Program-made: the position numbers and the translations under genes | The notes under the pieces: model-generated | Told to the model about the DNA's origin: nothing | Databases searched by the model: none | What the model saw: only the letters and a program-made list of their open reading frames with translations | Shown: in pieces, positions 24,430-35,125 of the stretch | How the letters are laid out: every line of letters begins with the position of its first letter | Position numbering within the stretch: position 1 is the stretch's first letter | NCBI GenBank assembly: GCA_036346225.1 | Contig: JARFIW010001082.1 | Span: forward strand, 1,488,001 to 1,552,000 | Length of the DNA: 64,000 bases | Direction: 5' to 3' | Source: Platerodrilus igneus | Taxonomy: Eukaryota > Arthropoda > Insecta > Coleoptera > Lycidae

Positions 24430-25740
24430 TTAGCTAAAAGTCTTAAGAGTTTTTTTTTACTAAAAGCCAATTTCCATCCTAACCTTACCCTGGGCTTGTT
24501 ACAGTTACATAAGAATTCTTGATAGGTAATATAAAATCTACCACGATTCTTATTGTGGATTAGATTAAAAGAAAAATAGATAACAAGTGAGGGATAAATT
24601 TTGGCATCAAATAGTTCATTAGCAGTAACTTCTAACTTGTGTTCATAATTCATGGCAATCCTTGACTCTCTATTTACCAAATAAGAATATTTCTTCAGCA
24701 GCGATTCTACCTCATTTTTTAAATTCACCTGGACATTTAACAACAATTCGTAGTTGTTTCTCTAATTCTCTCTCAAAATAGTTTACATTTATTTTCAGAA
24801 CTCCCTCGTCCACTTTCACTTTACCAATCCCTTTCTTCTTCCTAGCTTTCCAATTCCTTCTCACAACTGCATAATTAAATAGGTGTTTCGACAAACCAAA
24901 CGCCATTTCTCCATATTTATACATACACCATTTCACAGAAAGATTTGATTCTTTAATAGAAATTATTCCAAATGAATTATTCAGCTCTGCTTTCCAAATT
25001 ATTTTATCATTATCTAATATTTTCCTATCTTTATTCATTTTGTTCCAAAAGCTGCATTCACAGAAAGTTCCTTTATTTCCTCATTAACTTCTGCAGTTGT
25101 ACTATTTTTATTCATTTCATTTTTCAATATTATCTTCTGCATCTTCCAATAATTCTGATCTTTTCTCTAAAAATGATAAAACTTTTTTTCTGACTTCACC
25201 AAGGCACCTTATACTTAAACTTTTATCTGCTTTACATTTCATCTCCTTCTCAAATTGATTCAAATTCATACAATCACCTTTTATTTCTATACTGACTTTC
25301 GTCGTTCCAATTAATTCTTTTATCCCCCATAATTATTACTGTTTTCTCTGTATCTATTATCCGCTTCATTTTACTAATATAATCCATTTCCAGAATGGCA
25401 TCAGTTCTTAACCCTGGTACTATTAAAACTTCTTGTTCAATCTCACTCCTTCCCAACTGAACTTTCAGAATTATGATACTGTCGATAACTGCAAATTCTT
25501 GTTATTCAGCGATACTAAATTAATTCTTTTAATAGATATAACTTTCAGTATTAAGTCCTCTAAATTATCTTTAATAAAACCTTCACTTAATAATGTTGCT
25601 TTAGCTTTTGTGTCTAAAATAATTTAATCTTATTTTCTTCTACATGGAATTTTATAATAGGTTGAAAATCATTTTTTCCATTAACTTTTAAATCGTTTTC
25701 CAAATCAAGTTTTATAAATTCACACGCATGTTCATATTTA
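24430..25740 (-). pseudogene. Ty3/gypsy-type protease-to-RT pol fragment
   Basis: On the minus strand the order is: a retropepsin-like domain with FHVEENKIKLF, a frameshift, then DTKAKATLLSEGFI (the catalytic DTG/DSG is DTK here); EVLIVPGLRTDAILEMDYI (about 25380-25440), like the second retropepsin motif 'ILGxD'; a Lys/Glu-rich linker (24712-25038); and the region upstream of RT, LLKKYSYLVNRESRIAMNYE followed by HKLEVTANELFDAKIYPSL. It stops before the RT catalytic block. The missing active-site Gly, the stops and the lack of LTRs make it a dead remnant. Whether it came from a retrotransposon or an errantivirus cannot be told. Confidence 0.7.
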
Positions 25741-25849
25741 TTAATTTTTATAGTTTTGTCGTTTGATTAGTTTGTTTCTAAAAATCCTGCCCACTCGATG
25801 TTCCTGATTGACTCACTATATCCGCGTATGTCCTACTATTATCGAACGT

Positions 25850-26071
25850 AATACCACTTGAGATTCGATTTAGCGGGATATTTTTATAGTTTGTACGAAC
25901 ACTTGGTTTTTATGGAAATTTGATGAAAAGATTTGCTTCGACAAAATCACAAGAGCGAAGCTCGAGTGATTTTGTCGAAGCAAGTCTTTCAATCAAATTG
26001 CCTAATAAAACCAAGTGTGAGTTTACAAACTTAAAAAATATCCTGCTAAAAATCGAAGCTTGAGTGGTATT
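25850..26071. repeat. Long hairpin (foldback MITE-like), about 100-bp arms
   Basis: The left arm 25850-25950 and right arm 25966-26071 are inverted copies that begin and end AATACCACTTGAG / CTTGAGTGGTATT. The 18 bp next to the loop pair perfectly (TTGCTTCGACAAAATCAC). The 15-base loop itself contains the mini-stem GAGC-GAA-GCTC. It codes for nothing. It lies between the gypsy-type fragment and the Crypton-like frame, 240 bp beyond the latter's stop. Confidence 0.9.
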
Positions 26072-26312
26072 TTTTGAGAAAATTCCACGACAAAAGTTCG
26101 ATGTAACTATAGTAAAATTTAGTGAATTTTACTATTTAAGCATGTATTGCTCACCGCAATATGAACTTATAACAAAAAACAAATAAACAATATTCAAAAT
26201 GAACAGTTATTGAAAGTACAGTTATTGAAAATCGTCTGCTCGGGCTTTGCTGTTTCCATAGTTGTTATTATCTGTTTTGATACGATTGTGTTGTAATTTG
26301 ATGTTTTGTTTG

Positions 26313-26936
26313 CTACCTCAAGTTTGCCATCATACATGAATAGTGGTCCTTGTCAAGTTGTAGATATAGCTTAATTGAAGTGGAGATAGTATGGCCCGTT
26401 ATTTTAATCAGTCCTTGATCACATACTCCCGCTTTAGCTAAACTTGTTACCGCACTTGAACGATGAGAATGATTTGAAATTTTCTTCTCCTTGACGTTTA
26501 ACCCTATCTTGCCTGTTGATATTTTTGTCCATTTTTGTATTTCATTAGTTCCTATAGGTGTATTTTTGTACCAACCTTTCGAATTATTATGCATCCAACA
26601 TGGATTGGGCGTTAGGAATAATCTGTCTGTTGAAATGTGCGTTGTTCTATGCATTTGTATTTTTTGAAACAATCTGACTGGGCATAAAGCTTCACTTCCT
26701 TCGTTTTTAATTAACCATTTACTATCGCAACATTTTCTATTACCTCCTTGACAATTTTTAGAAAATATGGTATTGTACCGAATGCGACCAGTTAAGGTTC
26801 CATCGTTCGCTTTCTCTTCTTTAAAATAGTATATTTTGCAAATTGAGGCTTCTCCTCCTCGCCATGCTAGTTCAAATGCAGCTATATGAAAAAATTTCTT
26901 CAAAAGTCCAATTGGCGTGCATACATTTACCAACAC
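26313..26936 (-). CDS. Crypton-like tyrosine recombinase catalytic domain
   Basis: An uninterrupted 207-codon frame holds the whole catalytic domain of a Crypton/DUF3504-type tyrosine recombinase. The first catalytic Arg lies in AFELAWRGGEASICKIYYF (about residues 19-37). The HxxR box is NHSHRSSAVTSLAKAG (about 155-170). The next His is in LIKITGH. The nucleophile Tyr is in TSIKLYLQLDKDHY (about 187-200). The mid-region DRLFLTPNPCWMHNNSKGWY and EIQKWTKIS also fit the family. Recombinases of this type integrate DNA through a covalent phosphotyrosine intermediate. Upstream codons without a stop (CSNKVLVN) suggest the first Met is internal. The N-terminal SAM-like part was not seen, so this may be an exon, a truncated copy or a domesticated gene. 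Confidence 0.8.
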   Translation of the reverse strand: MLVNVCTPIGLLKKFFHIAAFELAWRGGEASICKIYYFKEEKANDGTLTGRIRYNTIFSKNCQGGNRKCCDSKWLIKNEGSEALCPVRLFQKIQMHRTTHISTDRLFLTPNPCWMHNNSKGWYKNTPIGTNEIQKWTKISTGKIGLNVKEKKISNHSHRSSAVTSLAKAGVCDQGLIKITGHTISTSIKLYLQLDKDHYSCMMANLR

Positions 26937-26939
26937 TTT

Positions 26940-27590
26940 GTTACTACATTTGACATCATCCTAAAGTTATATGGAATGGACTACTATATCTAAAAAACGC
27001 TCGCACGTGACCAGTGAAAAAATTACAAAAAGTGGGTGCTTACGCAAAATCTTTTATGGGCGGTTTTAAAAATTTTTATACCTACGATGATTATTAGCAG
27101 ACTATGCGTAGTCTTTTCTGAATACTATGTGAACTCCTCTGTTTATTGTCTATTTATTTATTACTACTATAAAGGTGTACCATAATTCACTGAAATTTAC
27201 TAAACGGTTTTTACCAGACAAAATCGACACCGTTCAAGTTTTCAAAATTTGAAATTGAATTACTGCCACTTCATGATTAAGATTTTGAATTATCATATTT
27301 AATTCATAAACAACTCAAACAAACGTGACCGTATCCTAAGCTAATATAACCAATTTAGAGAAATTTCTGCGAACACTTCATAATTATTAATAAGCAAAGA
27401 CCGGACTTTGTTTCTCTTAAACTTCTAAGGACATATTACATCGTTGTTTTTGATTTACGTGGGAAACAATATTTAAAAAAGCTGTAAATACACATTTGCA
27501 AATAAAGCATCAACTTGAAATACACATAACATGTGCCAGCCGTAGACATTATTTCAACGCTTTCAAAACCAACACACTGAAAAACTTAGT
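26940..27590. other. No recognised gene
   Basis: AT-rich DNA; no motif or repeat recognised. Confidence 0.4.
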
Positions 27591-27592
27591 CG

Positions 27593-28150
27593 TTGAATGT
27601 TCTTACCTTTCCATTAGTTGCATATGAAAATTTATTTGATTACAGAAATTATAAAAAATATCTTAGTAGGCTTTTGCTAAAAATATTCATAATGTTTCAT
27701 ATTTACATTATTTCTTACTTTCCAAGTATATTCCTTCTTTTAACAAAAATAATTGTAGTACCTTGTTTACACCAATTTAATTGTGGATTAATTGTAGCAA
27801 TCTGCCGCGATTCGTTAGGAATTTTATATTTTAAGCTTAAATTCTATTTAATTGTGTGCGTTCCTTTTGCTTATAGATTCCGGTCCCGTTTCCTAGAGAT
27901 TCGTTTATGCATTACAGTAGCCTCTGGTAGTAGCATATTAGGTTCAGGCTATAATCCAACACAATCAATATTGCTTTTTAGAGTGTTATTAAATATCGGA
28001 AAAGATTTGTTATTTATTAAAATAATATTGAAAAGGTTTGAGGAGCCACACTCTGTAGTACTACCTAAAATTGTAATTCCTCTTTCCGTTTATACTATTT
28101 ACTCTACCGGCACAAAAACAAATATTAATAAAACAGCAAAAGCTGTTTAA
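27593..28150 (+). CDS. Unrecognised 185-codon frame, doubtful
   Basis: This is the longest frame in a 2.5-kb region without recognised elements. The first two thirds are rich in Phe, Ile, Leu and Tyr, with two or three stretches that would score as membrane segments; the end is more hydrophilic (ERFEEPH-like and TGTKTNINKTAK). In AT-rich DNA such composition arises by chance, and no family was recognised. Its length alone makes it worth listing. Confidence 0.15.
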   Translation: MNVLTFPLVAYENLFDYRNYKKYLSRLLLKIFIMFHIYIISYFPSIFLLLTKIIVVPCLHQFNCGLIVAICRDSLGILYFKLKFYLIVCVPFAYRFRSRFLEIRLCITVASGSSILGSGYNPTQSILLFRVLLNIGKDLLFIKIILKRFEEPHSVVLPKIVIPLSVYTIYSTGTKTNINKTAKAV

Positions 28151-28617
28151 GCAGACTGAAGGTTAGAACTCTGTTGAAAAAACATCAAATAGTAATGATA
28201 AATAAGAACTCTGTGGCACAATACAAGTTAAAAATAATAAATACACCTGCTAGAATCTGATTATAGGAAAGAAACCAATATAAAACGCTTCATTTTATCC
28301 TCCTTCAACCACATTTTATACCATAAACTTGCAGTTTACAATTTTTTAGTAAACAGATTGTTACGTTCATTTTCGTAGCTAATTGATTAGTTTATATGTA
28401 ATAATTTTTACCTTCGATTCCTTGGCGTTAAACACGAAAATTATTCCGTAAATTAAACATAACCCTTTCGTGTATTAAAATTTGTATTGTAATTAATAAT
28501 AAACAACCTATATATTTTACTTGATAAATCTTTCTGCTCATTAAAAATAAATATCCTTTCTAAGAATTTGTACCGTGAAATCTACGCCATAATTAGATAT
28601 GCGACTTTCCAAGTATT

Positions 28618-28833
28618 TCAATAATTAAATGCTGGTGTGTTTTCCCTTTTTAAAGATTTCGGCGAAATTATGTCAGAAAATTCGGGTTTTCCTGTTTTAT
28701 TTTCCTTGACGACAAGTTTACGTGCTTTAACTAAACAAATGTAACATTCATTTTCTGTTCGACTAGCAACCAGAAAACATTCGTCCTGTTTTGCTTCGTT
28801 CCGTTTTTCGTTATGCGAATTTCTGACACGCAA
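28618..28833 (-). CDS. Unrecognised 71-codon Lys/Glu-rich frame
   Basis: A hydrophilic peptide (NEKRNEAKQDECFLVASRTE, then CYICLVKARKLVVKENKTGK) whose codon content is less AT-driven than its neighbours. It lies on the same strand as the frame at 28913-29122, 80 bp upstream of it. It could be an exon or a transposon fragment; nothing was recognised. Confidence 0.2.
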   Translation of the reverse strand: MRVRNSHNEKRNEAKQDECFLVASRTENECYICLVKARKLVVKENKTGKPEFSDIISPKSLKRENTPAFNY

Positions 28834-28912
28834 TATATAGCGTGGTGAGTATATAGGGTTTATAAAACGGTACTTTTGGTTTTAATAAATTAATCTATTG
28901 TTCGTAATTATT

Positions 28913-29122
28913 CTAGCTTCCTGCGGGGGACACGTTAATTCCTTGAGCTGTCGTTTTTTCGGGGAATGCGAGGTCAAATGCGCTCTGTCTGGGCGTAAGC
29001 ATGCCTACTCGCTGACGTAGACCAGCGACTGGTTCCACACCGACGCCAGTAACTCGAGGGTGAGCTTTTTTGCTTTGTATGCGCTTCTGATTTCGGAACC
29101 TGAACGCCTGGGGTTTTACCAT
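28913..29122 (-). CDS. Unrecognised 69-codon frame in a GC-rich island
   Basis: The 210 bp are clearly richer in GC than several kilobases on either side. The peptide is basic and proline-containing (MVKPQAFRFRNQKRIQSKKA, then VGMLTPRQSAFDLAFPEKT). The start ATG follows a stop-rich AT-rich stretch. It may be a first exon, a piece of a transferred or retroposed gene, or chance. No family recognised. Confidence 0.25.
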   Translation of the reverse strand: MVKPQAFRFRNQKRIQSKKAHPRVTGVGVEPVAGLRQRVGMLTPRQSAFDLAFPEKTTAQGINVSPAGS

Positions 29123-29476
29123 TCAAATATGGCACTTCCAAATTTAATTTTTATGTATGAAAATTATTGAACTATTTTGGTATTTACTGCTCTTTTGTTA
29201 CGGCCTTACTATTTGTTCCTAAATTACTAAAAATATACTACATGTTTGTAAATATAGGCTAAGGTTATACTTACGATATTCTAGAGTTGTGGTTTTTAGG
29301 GTTGCGTTTGGTTCTTATTTTTTCTTAATAAATACCGTCAGGGGGTTATTACCTAAAAATTACAGCTCGCCATTTTTTTGGGTAATTTTTTTTTTGAATG
29401 TTTGAGGGTTTCTCACAATGTATATATAAATTGGGGACATTGACTTTTTTTGGGGTTGGGTTTGGGAATACTGTGT

Positions 29477-29481
<5 letters not shown>

Positions 29482-29513
<32 letters not shown>
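29482..29513. repeat. (TA)n microsatellite
   Basis: A TA run of about 32 bp. It marks the left edge of a 1.9-kb stretch that ends at another TA run (31375). Confidence 0.95.
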
Positions 29514-29515
<2 letters not shown>

Positions 29516-31372
29516 CGGGGATAAGGGGTTGTTTAAGGGTGTATTTTATGGCAATGGTCGTTTAGTAACCATAAATTATAATAGAAAGCAGAAAACTACA
29601 TTTATTTAGTAGAAAATTAAGTAATTGGGATAGTATGTAAATAGTAAGCATTTAACACCCTGTATATAGAGTACAATTAGTTTTAAGCGACGCAAATGAA
29701 CACATCTTATAACAATAGGACGCATAGTTAGCATAGAAATAGGTAATTCATACAGTAGGTAAATAACAAATATTTAACACCCGGTATATAGAGCTTTAGT
29801 AATTGTAAGTAATGCAAACAACGATATTTTTCAGTAGAAGCACGCGTATTTAGAAGAGAATAATAATAAATGTAATTAAACACGCATTCAAAAGGATTCT
29901 AATTAGTTATGATATAATACGGAGATAAGAGATAAAAGACAACAAAGCTTTGTGTAAGTGCGTAGAAACAATTAACATCTTTGATAAGAAAATGCAAATT
30001 AAAGATGCGTAAATAAACAATCATACATGAAAATCGAAATTAAAATTACGTCAAGTATTTTTGTGTAATATGGAAAAGCGATTATTTACTCAAAACACCG
30101 TATGGTCTGATAACGAGGTATCTATAAGCAAACAACCATTACCTGGGAAAAGAATATGTTACATCAGAAAACCACTTTAAGTGTAGGAAATACAAAGACC
30201 TCATTGGTTAAAATTAGCGACGGACTTGTAAGCCAAACCCACATCCAAGTGGGATCAACCCATATATTAACAGCGAGCAATGATAAGAGAGCTCAGTTTT
30301 AACTCAACAAGGCCAAACTGCGTTACTCTGAACCTAAGAGTCACGCGTAATAATATTTTAATAGTGAAATTGTATAGTGACAGATATGTGACACAAATAT
30401 GAAGAATTCTTTTGCCGATTAACGGTTTTGAGGTTGATGTTGATAATTCAAATGTGTGGATTCGAGGGTGATGACCATAATTCTAGTCTGATGAAAATAT
30501 TTCAAATGGGTGTATAATAAATCCGAGTAAGGTGTAATAATATAATAGATTCAAGTGGAAAGATATAAAACATTTCAAATGGGTGTATAATAAATTCGAG
30601 GGTGACGACAGTAATTTGAAGCCGATGGTAATGATTCAAATGGGTGTATGGATAATCTTAGTTGGTTGATAATATTTCAAATGTGTTGATGACAATAATT
30701 CTGAATGGTTGATAATGGATGCGTCGATAACCTTGGAATAATTTTGAGTTGCGAGAAAGAAATAAAAAAAGCACGAAGTAAGCAGAGCAGGTTAGATCTT
30801 ATTAGTTTTAAGACATTTTTTCTATTTGAATTTGAATATTGAATTTACTTAATTAATATAAAAGTGTAACAGAGTCAGCAACAAACTTGGCATACGTTAA
30901 AAGTACGTAAGATTATAAAGGGGTTTTGAACGCTTCAGGCTTCTTTCATAAAAAGAGTAGTTTTTGGTGACTTTAGATTGATTGCAAAGCAGATAAATTT
31001 TGAGATAAATAAGACTTATAATATTGATTGATTGAAACGTGTATTTTACTAATTTTCAAAAAGTGTACATAATATTTCTTTTTATTATATGGAATTAATT
31101 AACTTCATTTTATAATTCAAACAAAGAGGTAATCATAAAAGGGTAAAAGAAAGAAAAATAGATCATCGTAACGTTGTGCACTCTGTGTAGAATAATAAAA
31201 GCTAGTCGTGGCAGAATAATAAGTAAAATTAGTGGGAGTAAAATTTGATTAGGAAAACACAGAGGTGGAGTTATAAGTAGAATACGCCATTGACACCGAG
31301 TACGTCGTTATCATAGCAAATTTTTATTGGACGGCCCAACGTCGGCGATCGATAGTTCTTGTTAATACATAG

Positions 31373-31374
<2 letters not shown>
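29514..31374. other. Non-coding stretch with tandem repeats
   Basis: No protein motif seen. It contains a pair of about 120-bp related blocks sharing ATTTAACACCCGGTATATAG (29646-29668 and 29768-29790) and the degenerate array at 30415-30720. Confidence 0.5.
30415..30720. repeat. Degenerate tandem array around ATTTCAAATGGGTGTATAAT
   Basis: Five or more imperfect units combine TTCAAATGGGTGTATAATAA with GATTCGAGGGTGATGA-type sequence, at spacings of roughly 50-90 bp. Confidence 0.75.

Positions 31375-31410
<36 letters not shown>
31375..31410. repeat. (TA)n microsatellite, left edge of repeat copy B
   Basis: TA run ending exactly where the 2.1-kb repeat begins with TACTCATATTTAGACCAGGG, the same junction as at 45756. 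Confidence 0.97.
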
Positions 31411-31412
<2 letters not shown>

Positions 31413-33523
31413 CTCATATTTAGACCAGGGTAGAAAATTAAATAATCACATCAAATAATTTTAATCACCGTGTAGAAGCTTTGGGAAAAGGTACGCGTTA
31501 TTAAATAAAAGCGTGAAGCATAAAAATTCATTCGTTTCATTAAAAATAAGGGAGTTAAATTATGTACAAGACGCTTTATATCAAAAGAAGCAGTATTAAA
31601 ATGCTCTCCTGTAATTTAATTATTCCTAGTAAAGAAACAAATAGAAATTACGTGCAAAATTTATATTAATTAACTCAATTTTAAGTAACCGGTATTAAAC
31701 AAAGTGTACACATAATAATTAATATTTAATTTGTATTCGCTAAAAATGAAAGGGTAGAAGTCAATTTTAGTTGGAGTTAATTAAACCATTATTAATAATA
31801 AGCATAAAAGCCTGTGAAAATCCAATATTAAAATACCATGAAATAAAGCTCTGAGAATTAATAGTACGATTGAACACCTGCGTAGTTTAAAAGTCACGTA
31901 CGGCGAAAATTTTGCAGATAACAAATGGTTTCAGAGAATGATGGAGAAACCGTCGCTTATATTAACGGGAAGGTTGGATACGGGGTTATTTAACCCAGAT
32001 AACAGTCCATGTGGACTGAAATAATCGATAGTAAGGAATATCAATTTGCACCACTAAGAACAGGTTAGATAGAGACAGATAATATGCGCGAGACCGAGAC
32101 ACATATAGTAAAAGGCGTGAGTGGAGCAACGTCATTGGGTTGCGATTGGTTGAAAATAAAAGGCAAAATTGAGAGGTAAAAATAACATTTCTGTATAAAA
32201 TTCAATTAGTTATTTCCAGACGTTGCGAGCCGTGTCGAAATTTCTGAGATTTCACTGGTGCGAGTGCAAATTTCGTAAAAATCGCATGCCGGGCTGCGGA
32301 ATGGGAACCTAGCATGCGAAATTCTTTAGAATTGTCCGTTTTGGGGACTAGACCGACAGACAGGCTAACCTCTATATATACCCAGGTGAATATGAACAAG
32401 CCTCTTAGATCTGCGACTTGATTCAATGCGTTAAACAGTGCTTTTTAGTTTTCCGAGTTTGATAAAATAATTTAAAGTTTGCTCGTATATTTTGGTGATT
32501 TAAAACCGTTTGTTCTTTACGTGCTACAATGCAAGTAATTTAGTGCACTTAGAAAAGAAGATACAAGGTAATAAAGTTTAGTATTACAGTACCAATTAGT
32601 CAAAGTTGCAACGACAAATGAATACACAAAAGTAGGCAGTTTTGGCGTATATTTGTGAAAGAAGCATGAATTTCTTTGTTATTTTTCGGGGGTGTTAATA
32701 ATTAAATAGTTCATAAACGTGTCTGGATCCACAAAACAAGGGTCAGATATACACAGATGAGTTCCGGAAAAGCCCTGAAACAACTTTAGATGAATGGCGG
32801 GGGAGAAAATTTTAAAAGCGTTGAGAATCAGAAGCCGTAAATATAACCCAGTTGGAATGGTGTGATTAACAAAAGGGACGATGTACATTGAAGCTACGAG
32901 TGCAGTAACCTTCAGGTAAATTATACTATTTTGTTTGAACTTTGATGTTTTCGTGTGTGTTGAATAACTTTATAATTTATTTACTTAAAATGGACAGTAA
33001 TGAAGTTGTACTAACAACAAATTTTTAATTTTAAGGTGAAATTTTCTTGTTTAAGTCGAAAGGAGTATTTTGTATTTATGTTCTTGATGAAAATTTGGGT
33101 ATGTCTTTGAGCTCAATTAGACGAACCTGGTTAATTAACGTAAAGGGGTGGTAGATGCTCCCTTTGTACTCAGACTCAGGTCTGCATATATTGTTATATT
33201 AATTAGGAGGCATCCTACAAGGACTTTAATTTTGGATGCACATTAAAATGATAACAAATTTAAACCTTGAAATTTTCTGATACTGAAATTTATGCTGAAT
33301 TTTTAATTTTGAAATTTTAATGTATTGTGTATATTGATGTAAATAGAGTTAAGGGTGATGTTTGTGGTAGGAATGTGTTTGTTTTTTTTTATGAATGAGG
33401 ATGAAGGTTTATCTAGGGGAGCAGCCGAGGCGATGAACAGAAGAAAGTCAACGGAACAGTTGAGTTAATGAATAGCTTTTTGTAGGATTCACAGCATTCT
33501 TGACGCCCAATCAGTGGGCCACG

Positions 33524-33525
<2 letters not shown>
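31411..33525 (+). repeat. 2.1-kb TA-bounded repeat, copy B (full length)
   Basis: Full-length copy between two TA runs. It starts ACTCATATTTAGACCAGGGT, as copy C does. The hairpins sit at 31983-31996 and 32004-32017; in the second the loop has changed from CA to TG while both stem halves are kept, and 4 extra bases lie between the hairpins. The TATATATA motif is at 32373-32380 and the 69-codon frame at 32679-32888. The last 40 bp differ from copies A and C: the GGTTTCACAGCA end is missing and the TA tract begins after GGGCCACGAT. Confidence 0.9.
32679..32888 (-). CDS. 69-codon frame conserved in 2.1-kb repeat (copy B)
   Basis: Same start, stop and length as in copies A and C. Compared with copy A, changes include Q18R, T24A, N35K, S37F and H60N (numbered from the Met), with no indel. 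No function recognised. Confidence 0.25.
   Translation of the reverse strand: MYIVPFVNHTIPTGLYLRLLILNAFKIFSPAIHLKLFQGFSGTHLCISDPCFVDPDTFMNYLIINTPEK

Positions 33526-33572
<47 letters not shown>
33525..33572. repeat. (TA)n microsatellite, right edge of repeat copy B
   Basis: TA run of about 48 bp. Confidence 0.97.
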
Positions 33573-33578
<6 letters not shown>

Positions 33579-33815
33579 TAATTATAAGTTCTTTTTTCCT
33601 TTGTATGTTTTGTTCTGAGTGTGAATGAATGTGAATGAGTGAGTGTATATAAATTTTCTCTCTATTTGTTTCAGGTTTCTTTTTTTTAATTTATCTATAG
33701 GTGTAAGACCCCGCCCACTCACCGATTGAGCCCGGTCATCCTTTCTCTTTCTCTTGGGTTTTTTATGTTACGTCAATGTACGTAGCAAGATTAATTAACT
33801 TTCCTTTAAATACAG

Positions 33816-35125
33816 ACAAGGCGTTGTGAGGAACGTGAACGGTGTAAAGCCAGAATTTATACACGTGGTGAAAAAATAATTAAACGGGTAAATATTCACT
33901 CTCAGGATGCTTCAGCCGCGAGAACTGACGTTCAAAGAGTCATTACCCAAATAAAAAAGCGTGCCATAGGAACAATGGAACAAACCAGACAAATAATCAA
34001 CGCCTGTAGTGAACATACAACGCAAGCTGCACAGAGTTCTTTACCAAACATCAGTGCTTTAAAAAAAATAATTAGACGACAACGAAAACAAGTAAATAAT
34101 GCTCCATCAAACCCCGCTAGTATAGAAGAATTGGTTATACCTAAAATGTATAAAACATACCAATCAGGCCCGGATCGAACAGAAAATTTTTCACTGTACG
34201 AAGACAGAAAAGATGTATTGGTGTTTGGTCAATAAAATTGGCTTAAACACCTAACTGCTGATACATAGGTTGCTGATAATGTTTTTAAAATAGCCCCTCT
34301 ATTATATTCTCAAGTTTACATCATAATGGTGAAAAAACATAATAGTGTGCATCCGGTAATATATGCTTTATTTCCAAATAAACAAAAGCAGTTATACGTA
34401 GGATTGTTTGAGATAATAAAGAATTTACGACCAAATGTAAGTCCATCTACCATATATTGCGACTACCTATAGATGTTACGGTTAAGGCATGTTTCTTTCA
34501 TTTCGCTCAGAATGTGCGGAAAAAACTGCGTGAATTTGGCTTAACCCGGCTTCACAATGAAGATCCGGAATTGTTCTCGTCGACAACTTAGAACCATGCA
34601 ATTGAGGCTCTAGCAAACGTTTTGCCACCGGAATTTCTCCAGCTGTTTAACTACGTTAAAAGGACAAATCGTAGAGGAAACGGACAACGTACTGCTCTGT
34701 TTGAAGTCGAAATGTGGAATTTGTACCAAAGAACGTAGACAGGTCAAGATCACACAAACAGCACGCCGAAGCAGCACAGGAGAATACAAATAGAATTAGG
34801 TATGTATCAGGAACCTTCTGCAGTAATTATCTATTCAAAGTGGAATGAAAATAAATCCTAAAAATTATAGCCTAATATAGTTACTTTTCACTTTCTAGGG
34901 TTCAACATCCTACTTTATGGAAGTTTATTGATGTTCTTCGTACGGTGCCGAAGGGTTGAGATATATATTACGAGCATATTCTAGCAGGAAATCCACCTCC
35001 ATCAAAACTAAGAAGATAAAGAGAGACAAATGCAAGAATACTGCGCATAGTGTGAAACTTTCAAGAGTATTACATTAATAAATATCTTCGCAGAATTGTT
35101 CATAACTATCAGATGGGTCCGTAAA
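33816..35125 (+). pseudogene. MULE transposase fossil with FLYWCH-like start
   Basis: A probable 3' splice site (pyrimidine-rich tract, TACAG at 33811-33815) opens a frame with the tail of a FLYWCH-type zinc finger (CEERERCKARIYTRGEKIIK, then VNIHSQD; the last His is lost). Next comes the 'ALKKIIRRQRKQ...NPASIEEL' linker (33975-34235) and the MULE core: HPVIYALFPNKQKQLYVGLF (34350-34410), VKACFFHFAQNVRKKLREFG (34473-34532) and FEVEMWNLYQRT (34699-34735). It ends with HPTLWKFIDVLRTVPKG and LAGNPPPSKLRR (34908-35020). Stops and frameshifts occur throughout, and the catalytic Asp of the first block is not clear. No terminal inverted repeats were identified. Confidence 0.82.

Noticed and set aside
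30483..30540. CTGATGA motifs checked as hammerhead ribozyme cores, because PLEs can carry them
   Set aside because: No matching GAAA segment and helices could be placed around this or the other CTGATGA sites (44231, 50473).
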